This document shows positions 16,451 through 29,334 of a stretch of DNA of 64,000 nucleotides, in pieces (the stretch's first letter is position 1; every line of letters begins with the position of its first letter). The translations under genes were made by a program, and so were the position numbers. The notes beneath the pieces were generated by a model, which made no database searches, was not told where the DNA came from, and worked only from the letters and a program-made list of their open reading frames with translations. Source of the stretch: Synechococcus sp. 1G10 (lineage in GTDB: Bacteria; Cyanobacteriota; Cyanobacteriia; PCC-6307; Cyanobiaceae); the NCBI RefSeq assembly GCF_002252625.1, contig NZ_NQKW01000002.1:62001-126000 (forward strand). The letters are read 5' to 3'.

Positions 16451-17133
16451 TGACCACAACAGCCACCCCGCCGCCGCCGCTGCCCACTTCAATCGAGGAG
16501 CTGCGCCAGGCCCTTGCCAGTGGCCGCCGCAGTTTCATCGGTCTGCGCCTGCCCGATGTCGACGGCCTCCACCTCGATCTTTCCGGCTGCGACCTGAGCC
16601 TGGGCTGCTTCCGCGAGGCGCGCTTCGGCCATGCCTGCCTGCGCGAGGCCCATGTGGAGGGCGCAAGCTTTCAGCAGGCCCTGATCTGGGGCGCCGACCT
16701 CTCCGGTCTGCAGGCAGCGGGTTCCAGCTGGCAGGAGGCCGACCTCTCGGGATCCCGCCTGCAGCGGGCCGATTTCAGCCGTGCCCTGCTCCACCGCTGC
16801 TGCCTGCGCGGGGTGGTGGCCGCCAACAGCCGCTGGCGCGAAGCTCGGCTGGTGGAGGCCGATTTCCGCTCCGGGCTCGACCAGCACACCGATCTGGGCG
16901 GTGCCGACTTCGAGGGGGCTGATCTCAGCTACGCCCACCTCCAGGGTGCCCAACTGCGGGGCGCCAGCCTGCGCGGGGCCTGCCTCTACGGCACCAACCT
17001 GCGCGAGGCCGATCTGACCGGTGCCGATCTCAGCGGTTGTGATCTGCGCGACTGCCAGCTGGTCGGCAGCGATCTCAGCGGCGCCTGCCTGGAGGGCAGC
17101 CGCCTGCCCGCCGGCGGCTCGGGGTGCGCCTGA
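16450..17133 (+). CDS. Pentapeptide-repeat protein
   Basis: 227 aa. From about residue 30 nearly the whole protein follows the A(D/N)LxX five-residue periodicity: LDLSGCDLSLGCFREARFGHAC, DLSGLQAAGSSWQEA, DLSGSRLQRADFSRALL, ADFEGADLSYAHLQGAQLRG, LREADLTGADLSGC. This forms a right-handed quadrilateral beta-helix. No transmembrane segment or signal peptide is seen. Some members mimic DNA and protect gyrase (Qnr, MfpA, McbG), but most cyanobacterial ones have no known role. It is translationally coupled to the ArsR gene (TGATG overlap) and overlaps the adaptor gene by 10 bp, so it is a fixed part of the exporter operon. Confidence 0.9.
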   Translation: MTTTATPPPPLPTSIEELRQALASGRRSFIGLRLPDVDGLHLDLSGCDLSLGCFREARFGHACLREAHVEGASFQQALIWGADLSGLQAAGSSWQEADLSGSRLQRADFSRALLHRCCLRGVVAANSRWREARLVEADFRSGLDQHTDLGGADFEGADLSYAHLQGAQLRGASLRGACLYGTNLREADLTGADLSGCDLRDCQLVGSDLSGACLEGSRLPAGGSGCA

Positions 17134-18296
17134 CGTTGAATCCCCTCGCCTGGCCCAGGCGGCAGCAGCTGCTGATCGGCGGCGGCCTGGCCCTTGCGGC
17201 CGCCGGCCTGGCGGGCTGGCTGTGGCTGGGACGATCCAGCGGTGGCCCCCTGAAGCTGAGCGGGCGGATCGAGGGCTACGAAACCGATCTCGGCGCCCGG
17301 ATCGGCGGCCGCGTGGCTGAGGTCACGGTCCGGGAAGGGGAGCGCGTCAAGGCTGGGCAGTTGCTGGTTCGCCTCGATGACGAGGAGGTGCTCGCCCGCC
17401 TGCGCGGTGCCCAGGCACGGCTGGCCTCCGCTCGTCAGCAGCTGAACCAGAGCCGCTCCCAGATCGATGTGGTCGACAGCCAGATCCGCGAATCCCGTCT
17501 GACCGTGGCTCAGGCCGAGCAGGACAACCTGGGCCGGGTGGGTCAGGCCAGGGCCAACCTGGCGAGTGCCGAAGCCCAGCTGGCCCAGACCCAGGCCCAG
17601 CAGCGCCTGGCGAGGGTGACCCTGGGGCGCACCGAGTCGCTGGTGCGGCAGGGGGCGGCCTCACCCCAGTCGTTGGATCAGGATCGCACTGCCCTCGAAA
17701 CCTCCGAGGCCGCGGTGACCGCCCAGCAGCGCCAGGTGGAGGCGACCCGCGGCGCCCTGGCCCTGGCGGCTTCGACGGGTCTCAATCCATCGATTCGCTC
17801 GGCCCAGCTCCAGGCCCTGAGCGAGCAGCGCAAGCGCGCTGTGGCCGGGGTGCGGGCTGCCCAGAGCGATGTGCGCAGTGCCCAGGCGGCCGAGCAGCAG
17901 GTGAAGGCGGAAGCCGCCTATCTGAGGATTCACTCGCCCCTGGCTGCCGTTGTGATCTCCCGCAGTGTCGAGCCCGGCGCCGTGGTGGCCAGCGGCCGCA
18001 CCCTGCTCACCCTGCTGGATCCCGCCACGGTGTATCTGCGCGGCTTCATTCCCCAGGGGGAGATCGGGCGGGTGCGCCTGGGGCAGCAGGCCCGGATCTA
18101 CCTGGATTCAGACCCCCGCCGGCCATTGGCGGCGCGGGTGGCGGAAGTCGATGCCCAGGCCTCCTTCACCCCCGAGACCATCTATTTCCAGCGCGACCGT
18201 GTCAGGCAGGTTTTCGGCCTGAAGCTGGCCATCGAGGATCCGGCCGGCTACGCCAAACCGGGAATGCCTGCCGATGCCGAGATCCTCACCCCCTGA
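17124..18296 (+). CDS. HlyD-family adaptor of YbhG type
   Basis: 390 aa from GTG at 17124, overlapping the pentapeptide gene by 10 bp. A single N-terminal anchor (about 18-34) is followed by the lipoyl half GRIEGYETDLGARIGGRVAEVTVREGERVKAGQLLVRLDD, a long coiled-coil hairpin rich in Gln/Ala/Arg (about 85-265), and the second lipoyl half IHSPLAAVVISRSVEPGAVVASG. It then has a beta-barrel (FIPQGEIGRVRLGQQARIYLD). This matches YbhG, the adaptor of the E. coli YbhFSR drug/ion exporter. The ATPase and two permeases follow with overlapping frames. Confidence 0.88.
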   Translation: MRLTLNPLAWPRRQQLLIGGGLALAAAGLAGWLWLGRSSGGPLKLSGRIEGYETDLGARIGGRVAEVTVREGERVKAGQLLVRLDDEEVLARLRGAQARLASARQQLNQSRSQIDVVDSQIRESRLTVAQAEQDNLGRVGQARANLASAEAQLAQTQAQQRLARVTLGRTESLVRQGAASPQSLDQDRTALETSEAAVTAQQRQVEATRGALALAASTGLNPSIRSAQLQALSEQRKRAVAGVRAAQSDVRSAQAAEQQVKAEAAYLRIHSPLAAVVISRSVEPGAVVASGRTLLTLLDPATVYLRGFIPQGEIGRVRLGQQARIYLDSDPRRPLAARVAEVDAQASFTPETIYFQRDRVRQVFGLKLAIEDPAGYAKPGMPADAEILTP

Positions 18297-20238
18297 TCCC
18301 GCTCACAACAACGCCGGCCGCAGCGTGGCAAGTGTTGTGGTGAGCGTGGAGGGTCTGCACAAGTGCTACGGCAGCCGCCCGGCCGTGGCCGGCCTGGATT
18401 TCAGGGTGAGCGAAGGTGAGATCTTCGGCCTGATCGGCCCCGATGGCGCCGGCAAGACCACCACTTTCCACATCCTCGCCGGGGTGATCGAGCCCAGCGG
18501 CGGCCAGGTGCGGGTGCTGGGCAGCCCTCCCCGCGAGGCCCGCGAGCGGGTCGGCTACCTCACTCAGCAGTTCTCCCAGTACCCCGACCTCAGCGTCGAG
18601 GAAAACCTGCGCTACGTGGCCGGCCTGCGGCTGGTATCCCCAGCTCTCTGGCGGGAGCGGCGCACTCCCCTGCTCAGGCGCCTGGGTCTGGAGCCCTTCG
18701 CCGATCGCCTCGCCAGCCAGCTCTCCGGTGGCATGAAGCAGAAGCTGGCCCTCTGCTGTGCCCTGATCGACAGGCCACGGCTGCTGTTGCTCGACGAACC
18801 CACCACTGGAGTGGATCCGGTCTCCCGCCGCGATTTCTGGGACGTGCTCGCCACCCTGGCGGAGGAGGGGGTCACGATCGTGATCGCCACCCCTGATCTG
18901 GTGGAAGCCGAGCGCTGCCACCGCATCGCCCTGGTGCAGCAGGGGAGGATCGAGAGCCTGGGTTCGCCGGCCGCCCTGAAGCAGGGGCTGGGGCTGAGCC
19001 GGCTGGAGCTGAGGGGGGCCGCGTCGGCTGCGGCGGAACCGCTGCTCAGTGGTGGAGCGATCGTCGATGTGCAGACCTTCGGCGACCGGCTCGATCTGCT
19101 TGTGAACGATGCGGCCACGGGAGAAGCCCAGGTGCGGGAGCTGTTCCGCCGTCAGGGGTTGCCGCTTCAGGAGCTGCTGATCACCGCTCCCACCCTCGAG
19201 AACGTGGTCGTGATCAGCCAGCGCCGCCGCTCCGGGGAGCTGCCACTGCTGCCCTTCCCGGGGGTGCAGGGCAGCCGCCGGCGCCGCGCCGATCCCGCCA
19301 TCGCAGCCCGGGGCCTCAGCCGCCGCTTCGGGGCTTTCGAGGCCGTGCGCCAGCTGACGCTGGAGATCCGCTACGGCGAGATCTTCGGTCTGCTGGGGGC
19401 CAACGGTGCCGGCAAGACCACCACGATCAAGATGCTCTGCGGCCTGCTGGCCCCCAGCTCCGGCGAGATCGTGCTGGCGGGGGAGTCGAAGTTGCTGCGT
19501 GGCCCGGATCTGCTGCGCCGGATCGGCTACATGAGCCAGAAATTCACCCTCTACGACGACCTCTCGATCCGGGAAAACCTGGAGTTTTACGCCGGCGTCT
19601 ACGGCATCCCGGGTCCCCTGCGTCAGCCCCGCATCGACTGGGTGATCGCCAGCTGTGGGCTGCAGGGGCAGGAGCAGCTGCTCACCGCGAAGTTGCCCGG
19701 GGGCTGGAAGCAGCGAGTGGCCTTCGGCGCCGCCGTGCTGCACGATCCCGAGGTGCTCTTCCTGGATGAGCCCACCTCAGGGGTGGATCCCCTGGCGCGG
19801 CGGCAGTTCTGGAGCCTGATCAACGCCTTTGCCCGCCGGGGCACCGCCATCCTCGTGACCACCCACTACCTGGAGGAAGCGGAGCAGTGCAACCGGCTCT
19901 GCTTCATGGTGGCCGGCGAAAAAGTGATCGAGGGCAGCCCAGGCGCGATCAAGGCTGCCCAGCCGGGCCAGGTGCTTGAACTGGTGCTGCCGCAGGATCA
20001 GCTCCAGAGCGCCACTCTTCTGCTGCGGCGGCACTGGCAGCCCTGGCGGGTCAGTCGCTTCGGCGACCGCCTCCATCTGGTGCTGGATGATCCGGAGCGG
20101 GAGGTCGAGGGCCTGCAGCTGCTGCTGAGCCAGGCCCAGCTCAGCCTGGAAGGACTGCGCCGGGTGCCCCATTCCCTTGAGGATGCCTTCATCGGCACCG
20201 TGCAGCGGGCCCAGGCGCGAGAAGGGGAGGGCAGATGA
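18274..20238 (+). CDS. Tandem-ATPase ABC protein of YbhF type
   Basis: 654 aa with two ATP-binding domains on one chain. Domain 1 (about 25-240) has Walker A GPDGAGKTTT, signature LSGGMKQK and Walker B LLLLDEPTTGVDP. Domain 2 (about 345-560) has GANGAGKTTT, LPGGWKQR and VLFLDEPTSGVDP. The H-loop of domain 1 reads IVIATPD instead of ending in His, while domain 2 has the normal ILVTTHYLEEAEQC; one ATP site may therefore be degenerate. The start ATG overlaps the adaptor gene by 23 bp and the stop overlaps the next start. Both domains would power the permease pair that follows. Confidence 0.9.
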   Translation: MPRSSPPDPAHNNAGRSVASVVVSVEGLHKCYGSRPAVAGLDFRVSEGEIFGLIGPDGAGKTTTFHILAGVIEPSGGQVRVLGSPPREARERVGYLTQQFSQYPDLSVEENLRYVAGLRLVSPALWRERRTPLLRRLGLEPFADRLASQLSGGMKQKLALCCALIDRPRLLLLDEPTTGVDPVSRRDFWDVLATLAEEGVTIVIATPDLVEAERCHRIALVQQGRIESLGSPAALKQGLGLSRLELRGAASAAAEPLLSGGAIVDVQTFGDRLDLLVNDAATGEAQVRELFRRQGLPLQELLITAPTLENVVVISQRRRSGELPLLPFPGVQGSRRRRADPAIAARGLSRRFGAFEAVRQLTLEIRYGEIFGLLGANGAGKTTTIKMLCGLLAPSSGEIVLAGESKLLRGPDLLRRIGYMSQKFTLYDDLSIRENLEFYAGVYGIPGPLRQPRIDWVIASCGLQGQEQLLTAKLPGGWKQRVAFGAAVLHDPEVLFLDEPTSGVDPLARRQFWSLINAFARRGTAILVTTHYLEEAEQCNRLCFMVAGEKVIEGSPGAIKAAQPGQVLELVLPQDQLQSATLLLRRHWQPWRVSRFGDRLHLVLDDPEREVEGLQLLLSQAQLSLEGLRRVPHSLEDAFIGTVQRAQAREGEGR

Positions 20239-21359
20239 GGCGAATCCTGGCCCAGTGCCGCAAGGAGTTGCTGCAGTTCCGCCGCGACCGGCTCACGCTG
20301 GGTCTGGCCTTTCTGCTGCCCCTGCTCACCCTGCTCATCTTCGGTTTCGCCATCCGCCTTGAAACCAAGGTGATTCCGATCGTGGTGCAGGACTTTGACC
20401 GCAGTCCGCTAAGTGCCGCTTACACCGACCGCCTCTTCGCCACCGATCAGTTCCGGCCAGCCCCCTGGCGGGGCGACGACCCGGTGGCCGACGCGATCGA
20501 TCGGGGCCTGGCCAAGGCGGCAGTGATCATTCCGCCGGAGTTCAGCCGCCGCCTCAAGGCCGGCCAGCCGGTGGAGGTGCAGGTGCTGGTGGATGGCACC
20601 GACACCAACAATGCCCGGGTGATCCGCAACAGCATCCAGGGCACCACGGCGTTCTTTCTCTCCGAGAAGGAGCTGCTCACGAACCCGCCGCCGGTGCAGG
20701 CGCTGACGCGGTTGTGGTTCAACCCCGGTCGCAAGGAATCGCTGTACATCGTGCCGGGGGTCTATGCCGTGGTGCTCTGGATCTTTCCCTCCCTGCTGGC
20801 CGCGATCGCGATGGTGAAGGAGAAGGACAAGGGCACGATCCTGCAGGTCTATGCCTCGGGGATCCGTGCGCCCGAGCTGCTGCTGGGCAAGGCCCTGGCC
20901 TACCTGCTGGTGGGGGTGAGCATGGCCGTTGTGGTGATGGGGCTGGGGGGGCTGATCTTCCAGCTCGGCTTCGCCGGCGACCCGACGCCCCTGCTGGTTG
21001 GCACCACGATCTATCTGGCCGCCGCCGTGCTCTTCGGGCTGCTGCTGGGGGTGCGCAGCGCCAACCAGAATGCGGCTGTGCAGGGAGTGTCGCTGGTGGG
21101 GTTTCTTTCCGCCCTGCTGCTCTCGGGCTTCATCTATCCGCTCAGCAACATCCCCCCACCGCTCTCGCTGGTGTCGGCCCTGATCCCGGCGCGCTACTTC
21201 ATCGTCATCAGCCGTGATGCCTTCGTCAGAGGAACGGGCTGGGCCGGTGTCTGGCTGGATGTGCTGATGATCCTGGCCCTGGCGGCGCTGCTCTATCTGG
21301 TCACGCTGCGCTCCCTTGGCTCCCTGCAGCTGGCCGATGGCGGTGGTGGCGGGCCGTGA
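20235..21359 (+). CDS. ABC-2 type permease, YbhS-like
   Basis: 374 aa. One TM near the N-terminus (LAFLLPLLTLLIFGFAI), a large periplasmic domain (about 45-170), then five hydrophobic segments from about 175 (IVPGVYAVVLWIFPSLLAAIAMV) to the end. The conserved MVKEKDKGTILQVYASGIRAPELLLGK block after the second TM is the ABC-2 permease signature. Its start overlaps the tandem ATPase stop (ATGA) and its stop overlaps the GTG of the second permease. It would pair with that protein to make the export channel. Confidence 0.88.
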   Translation: MRRILAQCRKELLQFRRDRLTLGLAFLLPLLTLLIFGFAIRLETKVIPIVVQDFDRSPLSAAYTDRLFATDQFRPAPWRGDDPVADAIDRGLAKAAVIIPPEFSRRLKAGQPVEVQVLVDGTDTNNARVIRNSIQGTTAFFLSEKELLTNPPPVQALTRLWFNPGRKESLYIVPGVYAVVLWIFPSLLAAIAMVKEKDKGTILQVYASGIRAPELLLGKALAYLLVGVSMAVVVMGLGGLIFQLGFAGDPTPLLVGTTIYLAAAVLFGLLLGVRSANQNAAVQGVSLVGFLSALLLSGFIYPLSNIPPPLSLVSALIPARYFIVISRDAFVRGTGWAGVWLDVLMILALAALLYLVTLRSLGSLQLADGGGGGP

Positions 21360-22492
21360 GGATCCTGTGGCACGGCTGGCGAGTGCTGGTGGCCAGTCGC
21401 CTCTGGGCCCTGCTGCGCAAGGAGGTCCAGCAGATCCTGCGCGACCGGCAGCTGATCAAGTTGCTGATCATTCCCCCCACCCTGCAGCTGCTGATCTACG
21501 GCTTCGCCCTCAACCCAGAGGTGCACAACCTCAAGCTGGGGGTGGTCGATTACGCCCAGGTTGCGGCGAGTCGGGAGCTGGTGTCGGCCCTCACCGCCAA
21601 CCGGATCTTCCTGGCCAGCTCCTATCCCAGCAGCGAACAGGAGCTGGCCCGGCAGGTGGAGCGCGGAGAGCTGACGGCCGGCCTGGTGATCCCACCGAAC
21701 TTCAGCAAGCGGCTGGCCAGCGGTGACACCGCCCGGGTGCAGGTGTTCATCGATGGCGTCGACGCCAACAGCGCCGGCATCGCCAGCGGTTACATCCAGC
21801 AGATCCTGCGCCGGTTCCGGCCGGAGGCGGGGGTTTTGCCGCCCACACCGCCGGTGCGCACCCAGGTGCGCTTTCTCTACAACCCCGGTCTCACCAGCAG
21901 CTGGTTCTTCGTGCCCGGGGTGATCGGTCTGGTGCTCACCCTGATCGCCACCCTGGTGTCGGCGGTGACGCTGGTGCGCGAGAAGGACAGTGGCACGCTC
22001 GAGCAGCTGCTGATGACCCCAGCTGGCGCCTGGGAGATCCTGCTGGCCAAGATCCTGCCCCTGGTCGTGTTGCTGATGGGGGATGTGCTGCTGGCACTGG
22101 CCCTCGGCCGGCTGGTGTTCGGTGTGCCCATCCGGGGCGATCCGTTTTTGCTGCTGGCCCTCTCGGGGCTGTATCTGTTCGTGGGGATCGGCGTGGGGAT
22201 CATGCTGGCCACGGTCTGCCGCTCCCAGCAGCAGGTGATGCTCACGGCCTTCTTCATCACCTTGCCGATGGTTCAGACCTCCGGCGCGATCGCGCCGATC
22301 GAGAGCATGCCGGCCTTCTTTCAGGCCCTCTCCCTGCTCAATCCCCTGCGCCACTACATCGCCATCCTGCGGGGGCTGCTGCTCAAGGGTGTCGGTCTCG
22401 AGGCACTCTGGCCCCATGCCCTGGCCTTGCTGGTGATGGCGCCGCTGTTGATGGCCATCAGTGTCTCGCGCTTCCGCAGCCAGCTGAGCTGA
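21356..22492 (+). CDS. ABC-2 type permease, YbhR-like
   Basis: 378 aa from a GTG that overlaps the preceding stop (GTGA). It has the same topology as its partner: N-terminal LIIPPTLQLLIYGFALNPE, a periplasmic domain, and a C-terminal TM bundle beginning FVPGVIGLVLTLIATLVSAVTLVREKDSGTLEQLLMTP. The two permeases are clearly paralogous. It is the last gene of the operon that begins with arsR at 16145. The downstream gap to the convergent GHL10 gene is 57 bp; I see no strong terminator hairpin in it. Confidence 0.88.
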   Translation: MRILWHGWRVLVASRLWALLRKEVQQILRDRQLIKLLIIPPTLQLLIYGFALNPEVHNLKLGVVDYAQVAASRELVSALTANRIFLASSYPSSEQELARQVERGELTAGLVIPPNFSKRLASGDTARVQVFIDGVDANSAGIASGYIQQILRRFRPEAGVLPPTPPVRTQVRFLYNPGLTSSWFFVPGVIGLVLTLIATLVSAVTLVREKDSGTLEQLLMTPAGAWEILLAKILPLVVLLMGDVLLALALGRLVFGVPIRGDPFLLLALSGLYLFVGIGVGIMLATVCRSQQQVMLTAFFITLPMVQTSGAIAPIESMPAFFQALSLLNPLRHYIAILRGLLLKGVGLEALWPHALALLVMAPLLMAISVSRFRSQLS

Positions 22493-22549
22493 TCGGTGCT
22501 TTTGATCGGCGCCATATCCCCTTAGGCGTTGCGTTGCTTCACCTGGGCC

Positions 22550-23713
22550 TCAGAGGGGCGTGCGGGGCGCAGGGCTGGGGAACAGGGACAGGAAGCCCTC
22601 GCGGCGCAGGTTTTCGGCTTCGGCGGTGGCATTCCAGAGCGATTCGAAATAGAAGAACGCCACCCCCATGCCCCTTTGCCGGGCCGTCTGCACCTGATCC
22701 TGAATCAGCTGCATCGGTGCGGGCTTGGTGCGCAGGCCTGTCATCACGCCGATCGCGGTGGGGATTTTCTTCCGGGTTTCCGCGAGCTCGGGGCGCGCCA
22801 CCTCGGCCGCAAAGCTGGCGACGTCGGGGCGGTAGAGCTGCACGATCACTTCATCGACGATATTGCGCCGCACCCAGCCTAGCCAGTCCTGCAGCTGCAG
22901 CTTGTAGGCGAAGTCGTAGTAGTTGGGGGAAACGGAGACGATCGACCTGGGCTTTTTGGCATTCACGGCCTTGTCCAGCTCGACCATGAAGGCCGTGATC
23001 TTGTCGGCTCGCCACTTGATCCAGGCCTGATCCATGGGGTTGCTTGGCACCGGACGATTGGTCTCCTTGGTGTAGAGCGCTTTGGTGTAACTGTCGTAGC
23101 CGAATTCATTGGGCAGGCTCATGTGGTCATCGAACTGGATGCCATCGCCGTCGTAGTTGCCCACCACTTCCAGCACCAGCTCGGTGATGAACTGCTGCAC
23201 CTCCGGCCTGAAGGGGTTGAGCCACACCACTTCTCCGGCAGCGCTGATCGATGTGCGGCTGCCGTCCTGCCGCTGGGTGAGCCAGCTCGGATGTTGCTGG
23301 GCCAGCTCCGAAAAGGGTGGAGCCATGAAGCCGAATTCGAACCAGGGGATCACGAGCATGCCTTTTGCATGGCCCTCACTGATCACATCCGCCAGGATGT
23401 CCTGGCCTTCAAGGCCCTTGTAGGAAAACGACTGAATCTTTCGCCTACGGGTCACCTCACTGGTATGAATCGCATAGCCGGAATTCCAGACCACCGGATA
23501 GACGGTGTTGAAATGCATCTCCTTCAGCTGGTCCATCGCGGCTCGCAACTTGGTGCGATCGCGCATGGTGCTCATGTCGTTGGTGGTCATCCACACGCCG
23601 CGGATCTCGCTGCGGCTGGCCTGGGCGGCACTGGGGGCGGGCAGGGCCTGCACCATCGCCAGCAGCAGTCCGCAGAGCATCAACACCGGCAGCAGCCATC
23701 GCGTTCGTCTCAA
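22550..23713 (-). CDS. Secreted GHL10-family hydrolase-like protein (DUF187)
   Basis: 387 aa with an N-terminal signal peptide (about 1-32, LLPVLMLCGLLLAMVQALPAPSAAQA). The mature part is a GHL10/DUF187 TIM barrel: EIRGVWMTTNDMSTMRD, MHFNTVYPVVWNSGYA, LEGQDILADVISEGHAKGMLVIPWFEFGFM, GDGIQFDDHMSLP, SIVSVSPNYYDFAYKLQLQDW. Family members hydrolyse or bind complex polysaccharides or peptidoglycan. The acidic pair in IQFDDH and the Glu in PWFEFG are the likely catalytic residues. It is convergent with the exporter operon and starts 86 bp from tRNA-Ser. Confidence 0.85.
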   Translation of the reverse strand: MRRTRWLLPVLMLCGLLLAMVQALPAPSAAQASRSEIRGVWMTTNDMSTMRDRTKLRAAMDQLKEMHFNTVYPVVWNSGYAIHTSEVTRRRKIQSFSYKGLEGQDILADVISEGHAKGMLVIPWFEFGFMAPPFSELAQQHPSWLTQRQDGSRTSISAAGEVVWLNPFRPEVQQFITELVLEVVGNYDGDGIQFDDHMSLPNEFGYDSYTKALYTKETNRPVPSNPMDQAWIKWRADKITAFMVELDKAVNAKKPRSIVSVSPNYYDFAYKLQLQDWLGWVRRNIVDEVIVQLYRPDVASFAAEVARPELAETRKKIPTAIGVMTGLRTKPAPMQLIQDQVQTARQRGMGVAFFYFESLWNATAEAENLRREGFLSLFPSPAPRTPL

Positions 23714-23798
23714 GGTGCCGTTCGGATCACAAGCCGGCCGACGTTAGCGGCAGTTTCCGCAGCTCTCCAGCGATCGCGGCAGGAGAGCGTGCAGGCAA

Positions 23799-23883
23799 CG
23801 GAGGGGGCGGGATTCGAACCCGCGGAAGGTTTCCCTTCGCCGGTTTTCAAGACCGGAGCCATCAACCACTCGACCACCCCTCC
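23799..23883 (-). tRNA. tRNA-Ser(UGA)
   Basis: On the minus strand a 7-bp acceptor stem GGAGGGG/CCCCTCC is followed by discriminator G at 23799, as expected for Ser. The anticodon loop CTTGAAA between CCGGT and ACCGG gives anticodon TGA. A long variable arm (GCGAAGGGAAACCTTCCGC) and the T loop GGTTCGAATCC are present. The CCA end is not encoded. Confidence 0.97.
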
Positions 23884-23929
23884 AGGGCGCTGCCATCGGC
23901 CCGAGAACCGCTGACCTGGACAGTTTCCC

Positions 23930-27441
<3,512 letters not shown>

Positions 27442-27521
27442 ACTTCTTCCGCATGGAGTAGTTTCGGCGGGAGAGCCAGCCTGCGCAGGCCATAGTCCTG
27501 TGATCCCAACAGGTGTAGGAA

Positions 27522-27953
27522 TTGCATAATCAGGCCTGGGAATTGCATCTTGAGGTCAACTGGAGCCTGGTTTCAGTCGAACCGTCAATATCTGAATTGA
27601 TGTCTTGTTGCTCCGATGAGTCCAGCAACGTGGCGACTCAGGCGCTGCTGGGCTCGATCGCGGCTGAGATAAAAACCGCCATCCCAGGCGCTGAGTTGCG
27701 CCTGTACCTCAACCCAGTTTCCCGAGCAGAGCATGCCCGCATTTATATCCACTCCAGGTTCATCAGCAAGCAGCAGTTCTTTCTGGATAAGGAGCTTGGT
27801 CAGAACAAGCTTACCCCGTTTCTGCGTATCCGTTGCCAGAACGCTATTGCCGATCTTGTGGCTGATCTCTGCAAGCCGATGTGCCTGTTCCATCTGCTCT
27901 GGCTTGCTGACACGGCTGCCATCTTCTGGCAGGAAGGTGATCGGAGTCGATAG
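27522..27953 (+). CDS. Hypothetical protein, 143 aa, low certainty
   Basis: The frame opens with TTG at 27522, a few bases after a purine-rich AGGTGTAGGA; ATG at 27600 is an alternative. The composition is balanced (SIAAEIKTAIPGAELRLYLNPVSRAEHARIYIHSRF) and looks like a real soluble protein more than an antisense shadow. I recognise no family. The opposite strand is also open here. The gene would lie in the AT-rich island upstream of the OFA transporter. Confidence 0.35.
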   Translation: MHNQAWELHLEVNWSLVSVEPSISELMSCCSDESSNVATQALLGSIAAEIKTAIPGAELRLYLNPVSRAEHARIYIHSRFISKQQFFLDKELGQNKLTPFLRIRCQNAIADLVADLCKPMCLFHLLWLADTAAIFWQEGDRSR

Positions 27954-28004
27954 TCTGCCATTGCGAATGTCGCTTTTGTTGTTGCGTCTGGCTCGCTGGT
28001 CCCT

Positions 28005-29255
28005 GTGACACTTCATACAACTCACCATCAGCCTCAACTCAAGTTGTTGGGGCAACCTGCGGAGCAAAGCCGATGGCTTCTTATTCCTTTTGGAATCATT
28101 ATTCTGCTTTGCTTGGGAAGTGTGTATTCCTAGAGTATTTTCAGGACTCCCTTGGAAGGGGAGCTTGGAATCAGTGCCACACAAAGCCTGCTTCCATTTA
28201 CATTTGGTTTGGTCTTTTATGCTGGCATGATGCCAATTGCGGGTTTTTGTATTCCTCGTATTGGTACTCGCGTCACGACAGTTATCGGAGGTATTGTCGT
28301 AGGCTTGGGCTATATACTTGCCAGTTTTGCTACTCATGTTGGAGCTCTTGTTGTCACCTACGGGATGATCGCTGGAACAGGTGTGGGCATTGTCTATGGT
28401 GTCCCCATAGTGGTCGTCTCTCGCTGGTTTCCTGATAAGAAAGGCCTCGCCGTGGGCTTGACGATTATTGGTTTTGGGCTTTCGCCCTTGATTACGGCTC
28501 CTCTTGCCAATCAATTGATTGAAGCCTACACAGTTCGCCCCACCTTGCGCCTGCTTGGCATTGCTTTTACGTTCATCATCCTGGCTCTTTCTCTGGTGAT
28601 GAAGTTGCCGCCTAAGGGCTGGCAGCCTCGGCACCATGCTGCTGCTGTTGCTGGCTCAGCCCTGGTCAATACCCGAAACCTATTCCATCATCGATCGTTT
28701 TATGGGTTATGGCTCTGCTACGCGATCGGAACCCTGGTCGGCTTGACCGCGATTGGTATTTCCAGTTCAGTCGGGGAGGAAATAATTGACATCAATCCTA
28801 CTGTGGCAGCCTGGAGCGTGTCTTTATTCGCTTTGTTTAATGGCGTCAGTCGTCCGCTGTTTGGCTGGTTAAGCGATCGGTTCAAGCCCCACTATGTTGC
28901 CATATTGTCCTATGCGCTGATCCTTATTGCCTGCGTGCTGATGATCAATGCTGAAGCTGGCCAGGTTGCCACATATCTGGCTGCCTTCTGCTTGTTCTGG
29001 TTCTGTCTTGGCGGGTGGTTGGCCATGGCTCCAACCATTACTCTCCGCTTTTTCAATCCCGAAAAGTATGCCCAGAATTATGGAATTGTTTTTACTGCCT
29101 ATGGAGTTGGTGCCTTGATTGGTACTTTATTAGCTGGTCATATTCGAGATCTGTTCGGAAGTTATGACCTTGTCTTCTATCCGATGGCAGTTCTGGCTAT
29201 GATTGGTGCCGTTATTGCTTGCCTGCTGCTTAAGCGAGAGCGATCTACTGCCTGA
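28005..29255 (+). pseudogene. OFA-type MFS transporter interrupted by an internal amber codon
   Basis: A frame from GTG at 28005 to 29255 encodes a normal-length (about 416 codons) 12-TM transporter of the oxalate/formate antiporter branch of MFS, except for TAG at 28131-28133. The stop sits between LLCLGSVYS and SIFRTPLEGELG, where relatives have Trp (SVYxWS), so it looks like a TGG-to-TAG change. Downstream, TTG at 28152 could restart translation and give a 367-residue protein without TM1. The rest looks intact: GLVFYAGMMPIAG, GIVYGVPIVVVSRWFPDKKGLAVGL, a second half starting SFYGLWLCYAIGTLVG, and FSLFNGVSRPLFGWLSDRF-like cytoplasmic motifs. It lies in low-GC DNA and is likely acquired. Confidence 0.75.
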
Positions 29256-29334
29256 CAAGTTTGCATTGACATCTTGTAAGTCTAACCTGCGGTGACTAGT
29301 GGATCATGTTTGCTATCTGCAGCGCCCTCTGTCC

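Noticed and set aside
27585-28637. A 350-codon minus-strand frame opposite the OFA gene and its upstream region
   Set aside because: Most of it is antisense to the transporter and is rich in Asn, Lys, Arg and His without a fold; the portion beyond 28004 did not resemble any family either.
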